Below, one piece after another: positions 25,873 to 33,552 of a DNA stretch of 46,194 nucleotides. This DNA comes from JADJWR01 sp964509545 (lineage in GTDB: Bacteria > Pseudomonadota > Gammaproteobacteria > Burkholderiales > Burkholderiaceae_F). The position numbers and the translations under genes are program-made. Under the pieces are notes generated by a model. The model was not told where the DNA came from. It saw nothing but the letters and a program-made list of their open reading frames with translations, and did not search any database. Position 1 is the stretch's first letter, and the number at the start of each line of letters is the position of its first letter. The stretch spans positions 1-46,194 of the forward strand of contig CAZDXQ010000028.1 of the NCBI GenBank assembly GCA_964509545.1, written 5' to 3'.

Positions 25873-26367
25873 ATGATCCGCAAGCTGCACCATAGCGCCT
25901 ACCGCTGCCGCGACTCCGAGCAAACGCGCGTCTTCTACGAGGATTTCCTCGGCTTGCCGCTGGCCGGCACGCTCGAGATCAGCGAGACCAAGAGCGGCCG
26001 CGCCACGCGCACGCTGCACACGTTCTACAGGCTCGACGACGGGTCGTTCCTGGCGTTCTTCGAGGCGCCCGACATGCCGTTCGAGTTCAAGGCGCAGCAT
26101 GACTTCGACCTGCACATCGCGCTGGAGGTGAGCCGGGATGCGCTCGACCGGATGTTGGCCAGGGGCAAGGCGGGCGGCATCGAAACGCGCGGTGTATCCG
26201 ACCACGGCTTCATCGACTCGATCTATTTCCGCGATCCCAACGGCTACGTGATCGAGCTGTGCGCCAAGCGCCCCGAACATGAGCGGATGATGGATCCGGC
26301 CGTCAACGGGGCGCGCGAGAAGCTGCAGCGCTGGACGCAGGCCAAGGTGAAGGCGGGCGCGGCGTGA
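25873..26367 (+). CDS. VOC-family (glyoxalase/dioxygenase-like) protein
   Basis: A 164-residue vicinal-oxygen-chelate protein built of two beta-alpha-beta-beta-beta modules. Candidate metal ligands are His7 (MIRKLHHSAYRCRD), a His in FDLHIALEVS and Glu in PNGYVIELCAK, the usual H-x-H/E set of glyoxalases and ring-cleavage dioxygenases. The FRDPNGYVIEL segment is strongly conserved. Start 25873 follows ggagaggcacc. Paired with the GST gene on its left, it may detoxify a dicarbonyl side product, or isomerise or cleave an intermediate of the island pathway. The exact reaction is unknown. Confidence 0.82.
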   Translation: MIRKLHHSAYRCRDSEQTRVFYEDFLGLPLAGTLEISETKSGRATRTLHTFYRLDDGSFLAFFEAPDMPFEFKAQHDFDLHIALEVSRDALDRMLARGKAGGIETRGVSDHGFIDSIYFRDPNGYVIELCAKRPEHERMMDPAVNGAREKLQRWTQAKVKAGAA

Positions 26368-26395
26368 ACGGCGGCCTCGGCAGGCCCGACGGGAA

Positions 26396-27283
26396 TCAGG
26401 CGGGCGGCGGCGTGCCGTTCAGCGCGTAGTAGCTGCGGATCACCTGGCTGTCGTCGGCCGCGCCCTCGCCGCGGCCGGAGGCGGCGAGGAACATCTGGTG
26501 CGCGACTGCTGCGATCGGCAGCGCCGCCTTCGTCTCGCGACCGGTCTCCAGCACGATCCCCAGATCCTTGACGAAGATGTCCACTGCGCTCGTCACCTCC
26601 GGATTCGAGCGCAGCATGCGCGGGCCGCGGTCCTTGAGCATCCAGCTCGAGGCCGCCGAACCGCTCATGATCTCGAGCAGCACACCGAGGTCGACGCCGA
26701 CCTTGGCGGCCAGCGCAAACGCCTCGGCGACCACGGCGATGTGCACGCCGCACAGCAGCTGGTTGACCGCCTTCACCGTCGCGCCCTGGCCGGCGCGCCG
26801 GCCGACATGGAAGATGCGCTGGCCCATCGCGTCGAACACCGGCTTGATGGCGGCGAAGGCCTCATCGCTGCCGGCGGCCATGATCGTCAGCGAAGCATTC
26901 GCGGCGCCGACGACGCCGCCCGAAACCGGCGCATCGATGAAGCGGCGCCCGGCCGCTTCCACACGGGCGGCGATCTTCTCGACCGCGCCGGGGGGACAGG
27001 TCGCCATCAGGCAGACGATGCCATCCTGCGCCAGCACCTCGAGCGCGCCGCCGTCGAACAGCACAGCTTCGGCCTGCGCGGCGTTGACGACCATCAGCAC
27101 GATGGCGTCGGCACCGGCGGCAGCCTCCTTGGCGGTGGCCGCGCGGCTGCCGCCGGCGGCGGCCAGTGCTTCGAGCGCGCGTGGGTTCAGGTCGACGCCG
27201 CGCACCGCGAAGCCGCGCTGCACGAGGTTTTTCGCCATCGGCAGGCCCATCGAGCCGAGGCCGGCGAACGCGATCGTTTTCAT
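26396..27283 (-). CDS. 3-hydroxyacid dehydrogenase family protein (GarR/LtnD-like)
   Basis: A 295-residue NAD(P)-dependent beta-hydroxyacid dehydrogenase, the family of tartronate semialdehyde reductase and L-threonate dehydrogenase. Domains: Rossmann fold with FAGLGSMGLPMAKNL (7-21) and Asp31, the substrate loop DAPVSGGVVGAANASL (118-133), and the helical C-terminal domain with catalytic Lys171 in GQGATVKAVNQLL. Start 27283 follows GAGGA. It points against the GST-VOC pair and may close the right edge of the island. By family it would act on a 3-hydroxy acid such as threonate or on tartronate semialdehyde. Confidence 0.88.
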   Translation of the reverse strand: MKTIAFAGLGSMGLPMAKNLVQRGFAVRGVDLNPRALEALAAAGGSRAATAKEAAAGADAIVLMVVNAAQAEAVLFDGGALEVLAQDGIVCLMATCPPGAVEKIAARVEAAGRRFIDAPVSGGVVGAANASLTIMAAGSDEAFAAIKPVFDAMGQRIFHVGRRAGQGATVKAVNQLLCGVHIAVVAEAFALAAKVGVDLGVLLEIMSGSAASSWMLKDRGPRMLRSNPEVTSAVDIFVKDLGIVLETGRETKAALPIAAVAHQMFLAASGRGEGAADDSQVIRSYYALNGTPPPA

Positions 27284-27407
27284 GTCGGTGTCCTCGCAGA
27301 AGTGACGGCCGCAGCGCGGCCGTTCGTTGATTGGTTGGTGGCCCACTGTACCGTCGGCCGCCGCGGCGCCGGTGCCCGGGCGACGGCGGCTGCGGCGCTC
27401 CCGGCTC

Positions 27408-27442
27408 TCAAGGAAACGCCGGGCCGCCCCAAGTTTCCTTGA
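27408..27442 (-). terminator. Hairpin beside a poly-G tract
   Basis: tcaaggaaac (27408-27417) and gtttccttga (27433-27442) form a perfect 10-base inverted repeat with a 15-base loop. A run of ten G (27450-27459) follows. It lies just downstream of the dctM fragment on the minus strand and resembles intergenic elements common in Burkholderiales. Confidence 0.45.
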
Positions 27443-27485
27443 CCCCGGCGGGGGGGGGGCGGGCGCAGCCCAGCCCTGGGGGCGC

Positions 27486-27945
27486 TCAGTACAGCGTAAA
27501 CGCCGGGACGTAGGAAATCAGCACCAGAACGACAAGCGCCACCAGGTAGAACGGCAGAAGTTCGCGCACGATCCGGCCGACCGGCTCGCGCGAAATCGCG
27601 GCCGAGATGAACAGCGTCGTTCCCAACGGCGGCGTGAACAGGCCGATGCTCAGGTTCACCGCCATCATGATGCCGAGCTGGATCAGGTCGAGACCGATCG
27701 CATTGCCGATGGCGACGAACGTCGGGCCCAGCAGCAGGATCGCTGCCGGCAGGTCGAGGAACATGCCGACCACCAGCATGATCAGGTTCATCATCAGGAT
27801 GATCATCCACGGCGACTGCAGTACCTCGACGGCCCACTGCGCGACCGCGTTGGGCACGGCCTCGACCGTCAGCACGTAGCCGACAGGGGCCGACGCCGCG
27901 ATCACCATCATGACTACGCCGGTGCTGATGGCCGTGTGCACGGAA
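27486..27945 (-). pseudogene. 3' fragment of a TRAP dctM gene
   Basis: The last 150 or so residues of a DctM protein: ISTGVVMMVIAASAPVGYVL, WMIILMMNLIMLVVGMFLDL, AAILLLGPTFVAIGNAIGLD and NLSIGLFTPPLGTTLFISAA. A complete DctM has over 420 residues, so about two thirds are missing. At about 27942 the sequence passes directly into a transposase remnant in another frame. The GTG at 27941 is a nominal start only. No dctP or dctQ partner is near it. It differs in sequence from the intact dctM at 20807, so it is not a duplicate piece of that gene but the relic of a second TRAP system. Confidence 0.8.
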
Positions 27946-28443
27946 GTGCTCGTCGCTCGCCAGTTCCCTGCGCCGCGCCATGCGCACGATCATGCCAAGA
28001 AAGCGCGGCGCAACGCGGTGCCCGGGCAGCCGCCGGGTGTTGCAGGTGGAGCGATCGAAGGCGGCGTCATCGTGCCCATCGCCGGGGACCAGCGAAACAG
28101 CAGGTTGCACTTAAACATCTCGCGAAACGGCCGCTCGGAACGCACCGAGTACAGCGCCATCAGCAGCGAGCTCTTGAGCAGATTCTCCGGCGATACCGGC
28201 AGCGGGCCGCTGTCGGCATGCTTGTCGCTGAACACCCGCTTATCCGCCGCAGCCTCATCTGCGTAGACCCGGATCGCCCGCAGCGGATGATCGGCTGGCA
28301 CCCGCGCCTCCGGCCAGAAGTAACTGAACAGCCCTTCCTTATTGCTCTCGTATTCGCGCATCACCCGTCCGCGGCCAGAAAAACCTTGCCTTCGAGATCG
28401 ATCACGAAAATGGTTGCTGCGGGCGGATTTCAACAGCCTGTTA
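27943..28443 (-). mobile_element. Remnant of IS5-type insertion sequence
   Basis: The left part of a decayed insertion sequence. From the ATG at 28361 the frame reads MREYESNKEGLFSYFWPEAR, then HPLRAIRVYADEAA, ENLLKSSLLMALYSVRSERP and NLLFRW, the N-terminal (DUF772) region of IS5-type transposases. Near 28075 a frame change leads into HDDAAFDRSTCNTRR, FLGMIVRMARRRELASDEHF, the next conserved block (normally followed by TVDGT and the catalytic residues). The match then stops at about 27943 where dctM sequence begins. The outer end is probably near 28440 (ttcaacagcctgttag). The DDE catalytic domain and right end are lost, so it is immobile. Confidence 0.75.
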
Positions 28444-28626
28444 GGGGGAACTTGGCTGCGCCAACGCATCGCGCCGCGCACGGCGTTCGCTTCATGCGCT
28501 GCCCGGGCGCGCTGTTGCTTTGACCTGAGGCATTGACGGGGCGGGTTCAAGGGGCGCAGCCTTTACTTGTATGTGCTTGCCTCCGATTTGAGGCGCTGCA
28601 ACTGGCAAGCCGCCAGGGACGACGAC

Positions 28627-28875
28627 ATGCCTTGGTCCGCCGAGGTCTTCCCTGCCGCGATGGCCCATCTCGTGCCGCTGGTGCGCGAAAAGGCCATCGA
28701 GATCGCCAATGCCCTGCTCGCCGAAGGCATGGACGAGGGCAAGGCTATCCGTATCGCGATCGCCCGTGCAAAGCAGTGGGCAGCGCGACGCGGCCTGCCG
28801 CGGTCGGGCGAAGGCGAGAACCTGTCTCAGAATCCGCGGCGGCCGCGGCGGGGCCGCCTGGGGATGCAGCGCTAG
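28627..28875 (+). CDS. Conserved small protein of unknown function
   Basis: An 82-residue protein starting MPWSAEVFPAAMAHLVPLVR, followed by EKAIEIANALLAEGMDEGKA and IRIAIARAKQWAARRG. I recognise this as a widespread bacterial small-protein pattern (MPW..., paired helices, ending in an A-x-AKxWA helix) but know no function. The last 25 residues are Arg/Pro-rich and look unstructured. An in-frame ATG at 28567 would add 20 residues that do not fit the family, so 28627 is preferred. It lies 184 bases from the IS remnant and ahead of the CBS gene. Confidence 0.6.
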   Translation: MPWSAEVFPAAMAHLVPLVREKAIEIANALLAEGMDEGKAIRIAIARAKQWAARRGLPRSGEGENLSQNPRRPRRGRLGMQR

Positions 28876-28956
28876 GCGCGCCAAGCGGACCATTGCTCAA
28901 GGCAAGGCCGCGAGGCGCAACAACGCGATGTGCCCCAGGTGACCCCGCCCCGCAGG

Positions 28957-29059
28957 GTTGCGACGAGAAGCGGGCGTCTGCGGCGTTGGCGCGCTCGGTC
29001 GTAGGCCAAGCTACTGTCCTTCGCGCGCCGCCTTGCATCGGCCCGCTTCTCGTCGCAAC
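28957..29059. repeat. Long perfect inverted repeat (19-base arms)
   Basis: gttgcgacgagaagcgggc (28957-28975) recurs as its exact reverse complement at 29041-29059, with 65 bases between. The inner part also holds a smaller complementary pair (ggcgcgc and gcgcgcc). The gap of about 360 bases between the small protein and the CBS gene contains no coding sequence. It could be a transcript hairpin, a small non-autonomous element, or a terminator. Confidence 0.7.
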
Positions 29060-29234
29060 GCGACCGTCGGGCAGTCTGAGATAGGTTCTAGAACTCGGCG
29101 GCAGTCGACGATTCGGATACGGCGCCCGAGCCGGTTCGCCCGCGCCTTCGGACGCAACTGTTTAACGCAGGTCAGCACCTTCGCCATGGCGAGGGAGAAA
29201 CTGTTTTTAGGACGTCAACTGCAGGAGGGCGACG

Positions 29235-29696
29235 ATGCGGATCAGCGAAATCTGCACGCGGGAAGTTGTCTACTGCGATCGCGGCGCGTCCGTCGGCCAG
29301 GTTGCGCGATTGATGCGCAACCATCATGTCGGCGACCTGATCGTCGCCGAGACCGGACCCGGAGGGCTCAAACCGGTGGGCGTGATCACCGACCGCGATC
29401 TTGTGGTCAAGGTGCTGGCCGAGGATCTGGCTGCCGATGCGGTCGTGGCGGCCGACCTGATGACGCGCAGCGTGGTCACCGCGGCGGAGTCCGCGGATGT
29501 GCACACGGCGATCGAGCGGATGCGCAGCGAAGGGATCCGGCGGCTGCCGGTTGTCGACGCCAGCGGCGCACTGATCGGCGTGTTGAGCGCGGACGACGTG
29601 ATCGAACTGCTGGCCGAGGAGTTGACCGATGTGGCGCGCATCGCGCCGCGTCAGTCGGCGCTGGAGAAACTCGCCGCGCCGCAGGTGACGGAATGA
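29235..29696 (+). CDS. CBS-domain protein
   Basis: A 153-residue protein made of two CBS motifs forming one Bateman module: CBS1 about 1-65 (MRISEICTREVVYCDRGASV, GVITDRDLVVKVLAE) and CBS2 about 75-135 (ADLMTRSVVTAAESADVHTA, IRRLPVVDASGALIGVLSAD). CBS pairs bind adenine nucleotides and act as energy sensors. There is no attached enzyme domain or signal peptide. Start follows aggagggcgacg. The hibernation-factor gene follows 151 bases later, and stand-alone CBS proteins often occur with stress or dormancy genes, so a role in nutrient stress is plausible. Confidence 0.9.
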   Translation: MRISEICTREVVYCDRGASVGQVARLMRNHHVGDLIVAETGPGGLKPVGVITDRDLVVKVLAEDLAADAVVAADLMTRSVVTAAESADVHTAIERMRSEGIRRLPVVDASGALIGVLSADDVIELLAEELTDVARIAPRQSALEKLAAPQVTE

Positions 29697-29847
29697 GCAG
29701 TCGTGACGGATCTGACGCGGGCGCGGCGGGCAGTGGCCCCGCGCCATGGAGCGTTCGGCGATCGCCGGCGCGGGCTCGCGCGCGGCGCGCAGGCCGGCAC
29801 GACGTCCGACAGACGGGGTTCACTCCCCGAGCAGGAGGTTGTCGACG

Positions 29848-30378
29848 ATGAAACTGGCACTTCAGGTCACATTCCGCGACATGCCACGTTCGGAAGCAGT
29901 CGAAGCGGAGATCCGCCGCCGCGCGGAAAAGCTGGAGGCTTTCTGCGATCGCATCATGAGCTGCCGCGTCACGGTCGAGACGCCGGGCGGACACAAGCAT
30001 CAAGGCAAGCTGCACTCGGTGCATATCGACCTCAAGGTTCCGGGCGAGGAAATCGCCTCGACGCGGCGGCAGGAACACGAGGACGTCTACGTGGCCATCC
30101 GCGACGCGTTCGACGCCGTGCGCAGGCGGCTGGAGGATTACGTCCGGCGCAGCCGCGGCGAGGTCAAGCTGCATGAGCCGCTGCTGCGCGGCCGCGTGGT
30201 GCGGCTGTTCGACGACGGTCACGGCTTCATTGCCGACAACGACGGCAACGAGTACTACTTCGACCCGGCTGGCATCGTCCGGCCGGGCGAGCAGCTGGTC
30301 GTGGGCACCATGGTCGAGTTCCTCGGGCAGGCGGCGGGGCAGGGCCTGCAGGCCAAGCGGGTGACGGCGATGAAATAA
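29848..30378 (+). CDS. Ribosome hibernation (HPF/RaiA-like) domain fused to a cold-shock-like domain
   Basis: A 176-residue two-domain protein. Residues about 1-108 resemble the S30AE ribosome-associated domain of HPF/RaiA (LQVTFRDMPRSEAVEAEI, VTVETPGGHKHQGKLHSVHI, DVYVAIRDAFDAVRRRLEDY), which blocks the decoding centre of idle ribosomes. Residues about 113-175 form a cold-shock-like OB fold: RGRVVRLFDDGHGFIADNDG, then YYFDPAGI and GTMVEFLGQAAGQGLQAKRV, with the RNP1-like GHGFI segment. The start at 29848 has gcaggagg before it. The fusion suggests a factor that couples ribosome silencing to RNA binding. It differs from long-form HPF, whose C-terminal extension is a dimerisation domain and not an OB fold. 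Confidence 0.85.
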   Translation: MKLALQVTFRDMPRSEAVEAEIRRRAEKLEAFCDRIMSCRVTVETPGGHKHQGKLHSVHIDLKVPGEEIASTRRQEHEDVYVAIRDAFDAVRRRLEDYVRRSRGEVKLHEPLLRGRVVRLFDDGHGFIADNDGNEYYFDPAGIVRPGEQLVVGTMVEFLGQAAGQGLQAKRVTAMK

Positions 30379-30405
30379 CGGCGGTCGCGCTGCGGCCGGC
30401 GCGGA

Positions 30406-31188
30406 TCAACCGGACGCTGCCGATGGGCGCGCACGGCGTCGCGGGCGGTGTTCGAGCCGGACCAGCAGACGCAGGGCATCGAGCGGCGCGCGGGCGAAGG
30501 CATCGTTGTCGAAGTAGACGTGGACTTCGCGTCCTTCGGCGAGCCAGCCGCGTACCCGCGCGGCCCAGAGCCGAAGCTGCGTGTCGCTGTAACCCGAGGC
30601 ATAGGTGAGGGTGTGTCCATGCAGCCGCACGTAGACCAGGTCGGTCGTGACTGCGTTCCACAGCGGCCAGTCGGCGGCGTCGGACTGGCAGGCGGCGATG
30701 TCGTGCGCGCGCAGGCACGCGGCCGTTTCGTCGTCGAACCAGGACGGATGGCGGAACTCGATCGCATGGCGCACGCTGCGCCAGTGGCGCAGCGCGCGGG
30801 CAAACCGCTGCAGCCGTTGCAGGTCGCGATGGAAGCTTTGCGGCAGCTGCCACAGCACCGCGGCCAGCTTGTCGCCGAGGCCGGCGGCCGCGTCGCGCTC
30901 AAGCCGGATCGAAGGCAGCGGATCGGCCAGCCTGCGCGTGTGCGTCAGGTAACGGTTGGCCTTGATCGCAAAGCGGAAGTGCGGCGGCGTTTCGGCGCGC
31001 CAGCGGGCGAAGGTTTCGCGTCGCTGCAGGCGGTAAAAGGTGGCGTTGACCTCGATGGCGCTGAAGCGCTCGGCGCAGAACGACAGCCACCGCCGCTGCG
31101 GGCAGCGGCCGTAGAACGCCTCGCGCCAGGCCGGATAGTTCCAGCCGCTGGTGCCGACGAAAGCGCGCGACGTTCGATCGACGTCCAT
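30406..31188 (-). CDS. DUF72-family protein
   Basis: A 260-residue DUF72 (YecE-like) protein with a TIM-barrel-type pattern: VGTSGWNYPAWREAFYG at the start, FSAIEVNATFYRLQRRETFA, FRFAIKANRYLTHTRRL, VLWQLPQSFHRDLQRL, AIEFRHPSWFDDE, YVRLHGHTLTYASGYS and HVYFDNDAFARAPLDAL. Function is unknown; family genes are widespread and sometimes sit beside DNA- or RNA-repair genes. It is divergent from the DUF504 gene with only 26 bases between the two starts, so they must share a promoter region. Confidence 0.9.
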   Translation of the reverse strand: MDVDRTSRAFVGTSGWNYPAWREAFYGRCPQRRWLSFCAERFSAIEVNATFYRLQRRETFARWRAETPPHFRFAIKANRYLTHTRRLADPLPSIRLERDAAAGLGDKLAAVLWQLPQSFHRDLQRLQRFARALRHWRSVRHAIEFRHPSWFDDETAACLRAHDIAACQSDAADWPLWNAVTTDLVYVRLHGHTLTYASGYSDTQLRLWAARVRGWLAEGREVHVYFDNDAFARAPLDALRLLVRLEHRPRRRARPSAASG

Positions 31189-31214
31189 GCAGCTACGCGG
31201 GACCGGCCCTGCGC

Positions 31215-31493
31215 ATGATCAGCATCGAAGCCCTGCTCAATCGCATCCGCTGGGACCCGCAGTTCGGCCGCGGCCGCTTTGCCATCGGTTACTACGACCG
31301 CCTGCAGCGGCGCATCGTCACCGTGCCATTGGAGCAGATCGGATTGCGGCCGGGCAACCACTTCTCGTTCACCGCCGTGGCGCCAGACGGCACCGTGCAC
31401 GACGTGCCGTTTCATCGGGTGCGCGAGGTACACCGGGACGGCGCGTGCATCTGGCGGCGCGTGGTGCGCGGCGAGCCGGGGCCGGCGCCGTGA
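31215..31493 (+). CDS. DUF504 (MJ1316-type RNA end-binding domain) protein
   Basis: A 92-residue single-domain protein: MISIEALLNRIRWDPQFGRG, FAIGYYDRLQRRIVTVPLEQ, DGTVHDVPFHRVREVHRDGA and IWRR. This is the DUF504/MJ1316 domain, found fused to or near RNA ligases and nucleotidyltransferases and proposed from comparative genomics to recognise RNA ends with cyclic phosphates. No catalytic domain is attached. It is divergent from the DUF72 gene. An RNA 3'-phosphate cyclase gene, which makes exactly such ends, lies 4.2 kb to the right on the same strand. Confidence 0.85.
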   Translation: MISIEALLNRIRWDPQFGRGRFAIGYYDRLQRRIVTVPLEQIGLRPGNHFSFTAVAPDGTVHDVPFHRVREVHRDGACIWRRVVRGEPGPAP

Positions 31494-31563
31494 TCGGCCC
31501 TTGCCCGCGCCTCTGGCCCGGCCCGTGTCGGCGCGCGGATGCCCGGCTTCGGCAGAGCTGCCG

Positions 31564-31956
31564 CTACCGCATGAGGATCTGCCAGGCGATCACCGCCTGC
31601 GCAAAGAAACCGGCGGCAAAGGCGAGGGTGCGCACCCAAGGCACGGCGAACGTGTACGCGGCGGCGTGCACGACGCGGGCCCAGAAGTAGGTCGCGGCCG
31701 CCGTACCGACGGCAGGGCCGGGGGCGCCGACGGCTCCGGCGACCAGCACGAGCGGGGCGAAGACGACGAGGTTCTCCACCGCATTCGCATGCGCCTTCAT
31801 CAGGCGCTGGGCCCATGGCGACTGTGGCTTCGGGTTCTCGGGGTAGCCCACTGCATCGCCGAGGCCGCGCACGGCGATCCGATCGAGGATGTACGGGACC
31901 CAGAGCAGGCCAGTGAACGCGGTGACCAGGGCAAGGTAGAACAGTTCGGTTTTCAT
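31564..31956 (-). CDS. MAPEG-family membrane protein
   Basis: A 130-residue integral membrane protein with four hydrophobic helices: LFYLALVTAFTGLLWVPYI, AVENLVVFAPLVLVAGAV, GTAAATYFWARVVHAAAYTF and LAFAAGFFAQAVIAWQIL. The segment RLMKAHANAVENLVVFAP is the MAPEG signature (R...AHxNAxEN). The family comprises glutathione- and eicosanoid-related membrane enzymes; bacterial members are mostly uncharacterised. Start 31956 (MKTELFYLAL) is chosen over a longer frame rich in Arg and Ser. It is isolated from other metabolic genes. Confidence 0.88.
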   Translation of the reverse strand: MKTELFYLALVTAFTGLLWVPYILDRIAVRGLGDAVGYPENPKPQSPWAQRLMKAHANAVENLVVFAPLVLVAGAVGAPGPAVGTAAATYFWARVVHAAAYTFAVPWVRTLAFAAGFFAQAVIAWQILMR

Positions 31957-32134
31957 GCGCGACTCCGTCGAAGGACGAACCCGCGCGGACGCCGTCCGTG
32001 TCCGCGCTGAACGTGACTCTACAGGGGCAATTTGCGGCCGGCAGCGCGGCGGCGTTTCCACGGAAGGCGCGCGCAGCGGAGCACGGCCGCGCCGGCATGC
32101 GTCTGCGGTCGCCGGATCGGCACCGGCTTCCGCT

Positions 32135-33088
32135 TCAGTTCAGCGGGCAGTCGTCGTTGCGGGTTCCGGTGAAGTTCACGTCGGGGTGCGCCGCGCTGAG
32201 CAGGTCACCGACCTTGTTGAACGCGTCACCGCCGTAGCACTGCGGCTTGGCCACCACCTCGCCCAGCGTCGGGTCGGCTGATGCCGCCTCGCATTCCCCC
32301 GGCCGGCTGTTCAGCGGCGGCGCCGGCATTCCCGTGGCGAGCGCGTAGTTGTCGTCGGGTGCGTAGCCGGTCGGTGCCCACGATGCGAGGTGGTTGCGCC
32401 AGTAGCCCGGGGAGCACCATTGACCCTGACCCTTCGCCAGGGCGACGAAGCAGACGTTGTAGTGGCTGATGCCGTAGAACTTCCCGCTGTTCGGATTCGG
32501 CGGCGGCGTCAGTCCGGTATCGCTGGACATCGCGGGTTCGACGGCGGCGTAGTCATAGACCTGGAAGTTCGGTCCGCCTTTCATCACCATGCCCTTGACG
32601 ACATAGTCGTAGGACGCGTCGCCGAGCGATTGCCAAGCCAGATAAGGACCGGCCGCGACGTCGGGACTCTTCGTGATCTGGAGCCAGGCCGGCAATTGGG
32701 CGAGCACGGCGGCGACGACCTGGCCGTTCGTGTCCCGATAGCCGTGCTTGATCTCACCGCCGGTGTCGACCTTGATCTCGCGCGTTCCCGGACCGTAGAG
32801 CGCCTCGCAGGTGGCCGGGGGATCGCCGGCGTTGTTGCCTTCGAGGTAGGTCGGAACGACGCCCGCGGCCGAGGCGGCCGAGGATTGCACGCCGATGACC
32901 CGATAGGCCGTGAAGTTGGCGGCCGCCGCGCGCTTGCTGCCATCGGTGTCGACCGCGGCAGCGCTGTCGACGCGATCGCCCACGCCGCCGCCGCATGCGA
33001 CCACCGCCGCGACGGCCATTCCCGCCGCCGTCGCCTTGCCGTAGCCGCCCCAGCAGCGGGACGTGCTGCGGGCCCGAAGTCGTCGCAT
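32135..33088 (-). CDS. Predicted lipoprotein with CSPGYWRNH motif
   Basis: A secreted protein of 317 residues (320 if the GTG at 33097 is used). The long basic n-region (MRRLRARSTSRCWGG) is followed by a short hydrophobic stretch and a lipobox AVAAVVAC, so export and lipid attachment at the Cys are likely. The mature part is Gly- and Ala-rich at first and then holds NDNYA-like, Cys-containing segments; the clearest is GQWCSPGYWRNHLASWAPT. Related GYWKNHP motifs occur in assorted bacterial surface proteins of unknown role. Six or so Cys in the second half could form disulfides. No enzyme family is recognised. The adjacent 455-base gap to the pirin gene holds no gene I can support. Confidence 0.7.
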   Translation of the reverse strand: MRRLRARSTSRCWGGYGKATAAGMAVAAVVACGGGVGDRVDSAAAVDTDGSKRAAAANFTAYRVIGVQSSAASAAGVVPTYLEGNNAGDPPATCEALYGPGTREIKVDTGGEIKHGYRDTNGQVVAAVLAQLPAWLQITKSPDVAAGPYLAWQSLGDASYDYVVKGMVMKGGPNFQVYDYAAVEPAMSSDTGLTPPPNPNSGKFYGISHYNVCFVALAKGQGQWCSPGYWRNHLASWAPTGYAPDDNYALATGMPAPPLNSRPGECEAASADPTLGEVVAKPQCYGGDAFNKVGDLLSAAHPDVNFTGTRNDDCPLN

Positions 33089-33097
33089 GATGTTCAC

Positions 33098-33552
33098 GAA
33101 TTCAGCTCACTCAGGTTGCATCATCGATATCGGGGCAGATCCGCAGCCGGTCCAGGCGGCGCCGGCCAGCCGGCGATCTGCCGTCCGCTGGAACAGACGT
33201 TATGCGCGTCCAGCCGCCTCGTCTTCCGACTTGCGGAGGACGACTTTCGGTGGACTGCGAAACGACGGTCATCCTCCGAGCGGCCTGCTTCGTTCGGACG
33301 ATGTGCGCACCGCCTCCTGCCCGCGGGACTCGACCGAGGCAGGGGCACAGCCGTGTCGCGCAGACTGCTCGGCCTGCGAAGCCGGCAGCACCGGGGGGAA
33401 ACAACGCCGTCGGCACCACGATCGGCGCGGACCGGTCGCGGCCGGCCGATCAATCGCCGGCGAGACAGGCGCCCCTCGCCGGCTCGCGCGAGCGGGCAGC
33501 CGCGTCGGCCGCGCGACAATGCGCCCGATTCCTTTTCGATCCGGTCCATGCC
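33098..33552. other. Intergenic region without a recognisable gene
   Basis: This 455-base stretch separates the divergent lipoprotein and pirin genes and must carry their promoters. No frame shows protein-like conservation, and no strong hairpin, repeat or RNA gene was recognised. Confidence 0.5.

Noticed and set aside
28957..29059. Integron attC site
   Set aside because: The arms begin GTT and end AAC, the reverse of the RYYYAAC...GTTRRRY layout of attC, and there is no cassette structure or integrase.
33202..33552. N-terminal extension of the pirin gene
   Set aside because: The frame is open but Arg-, Pro- and Ala-rich with no similarity to pirins; the conserved part starts right after the ATG at 33553.
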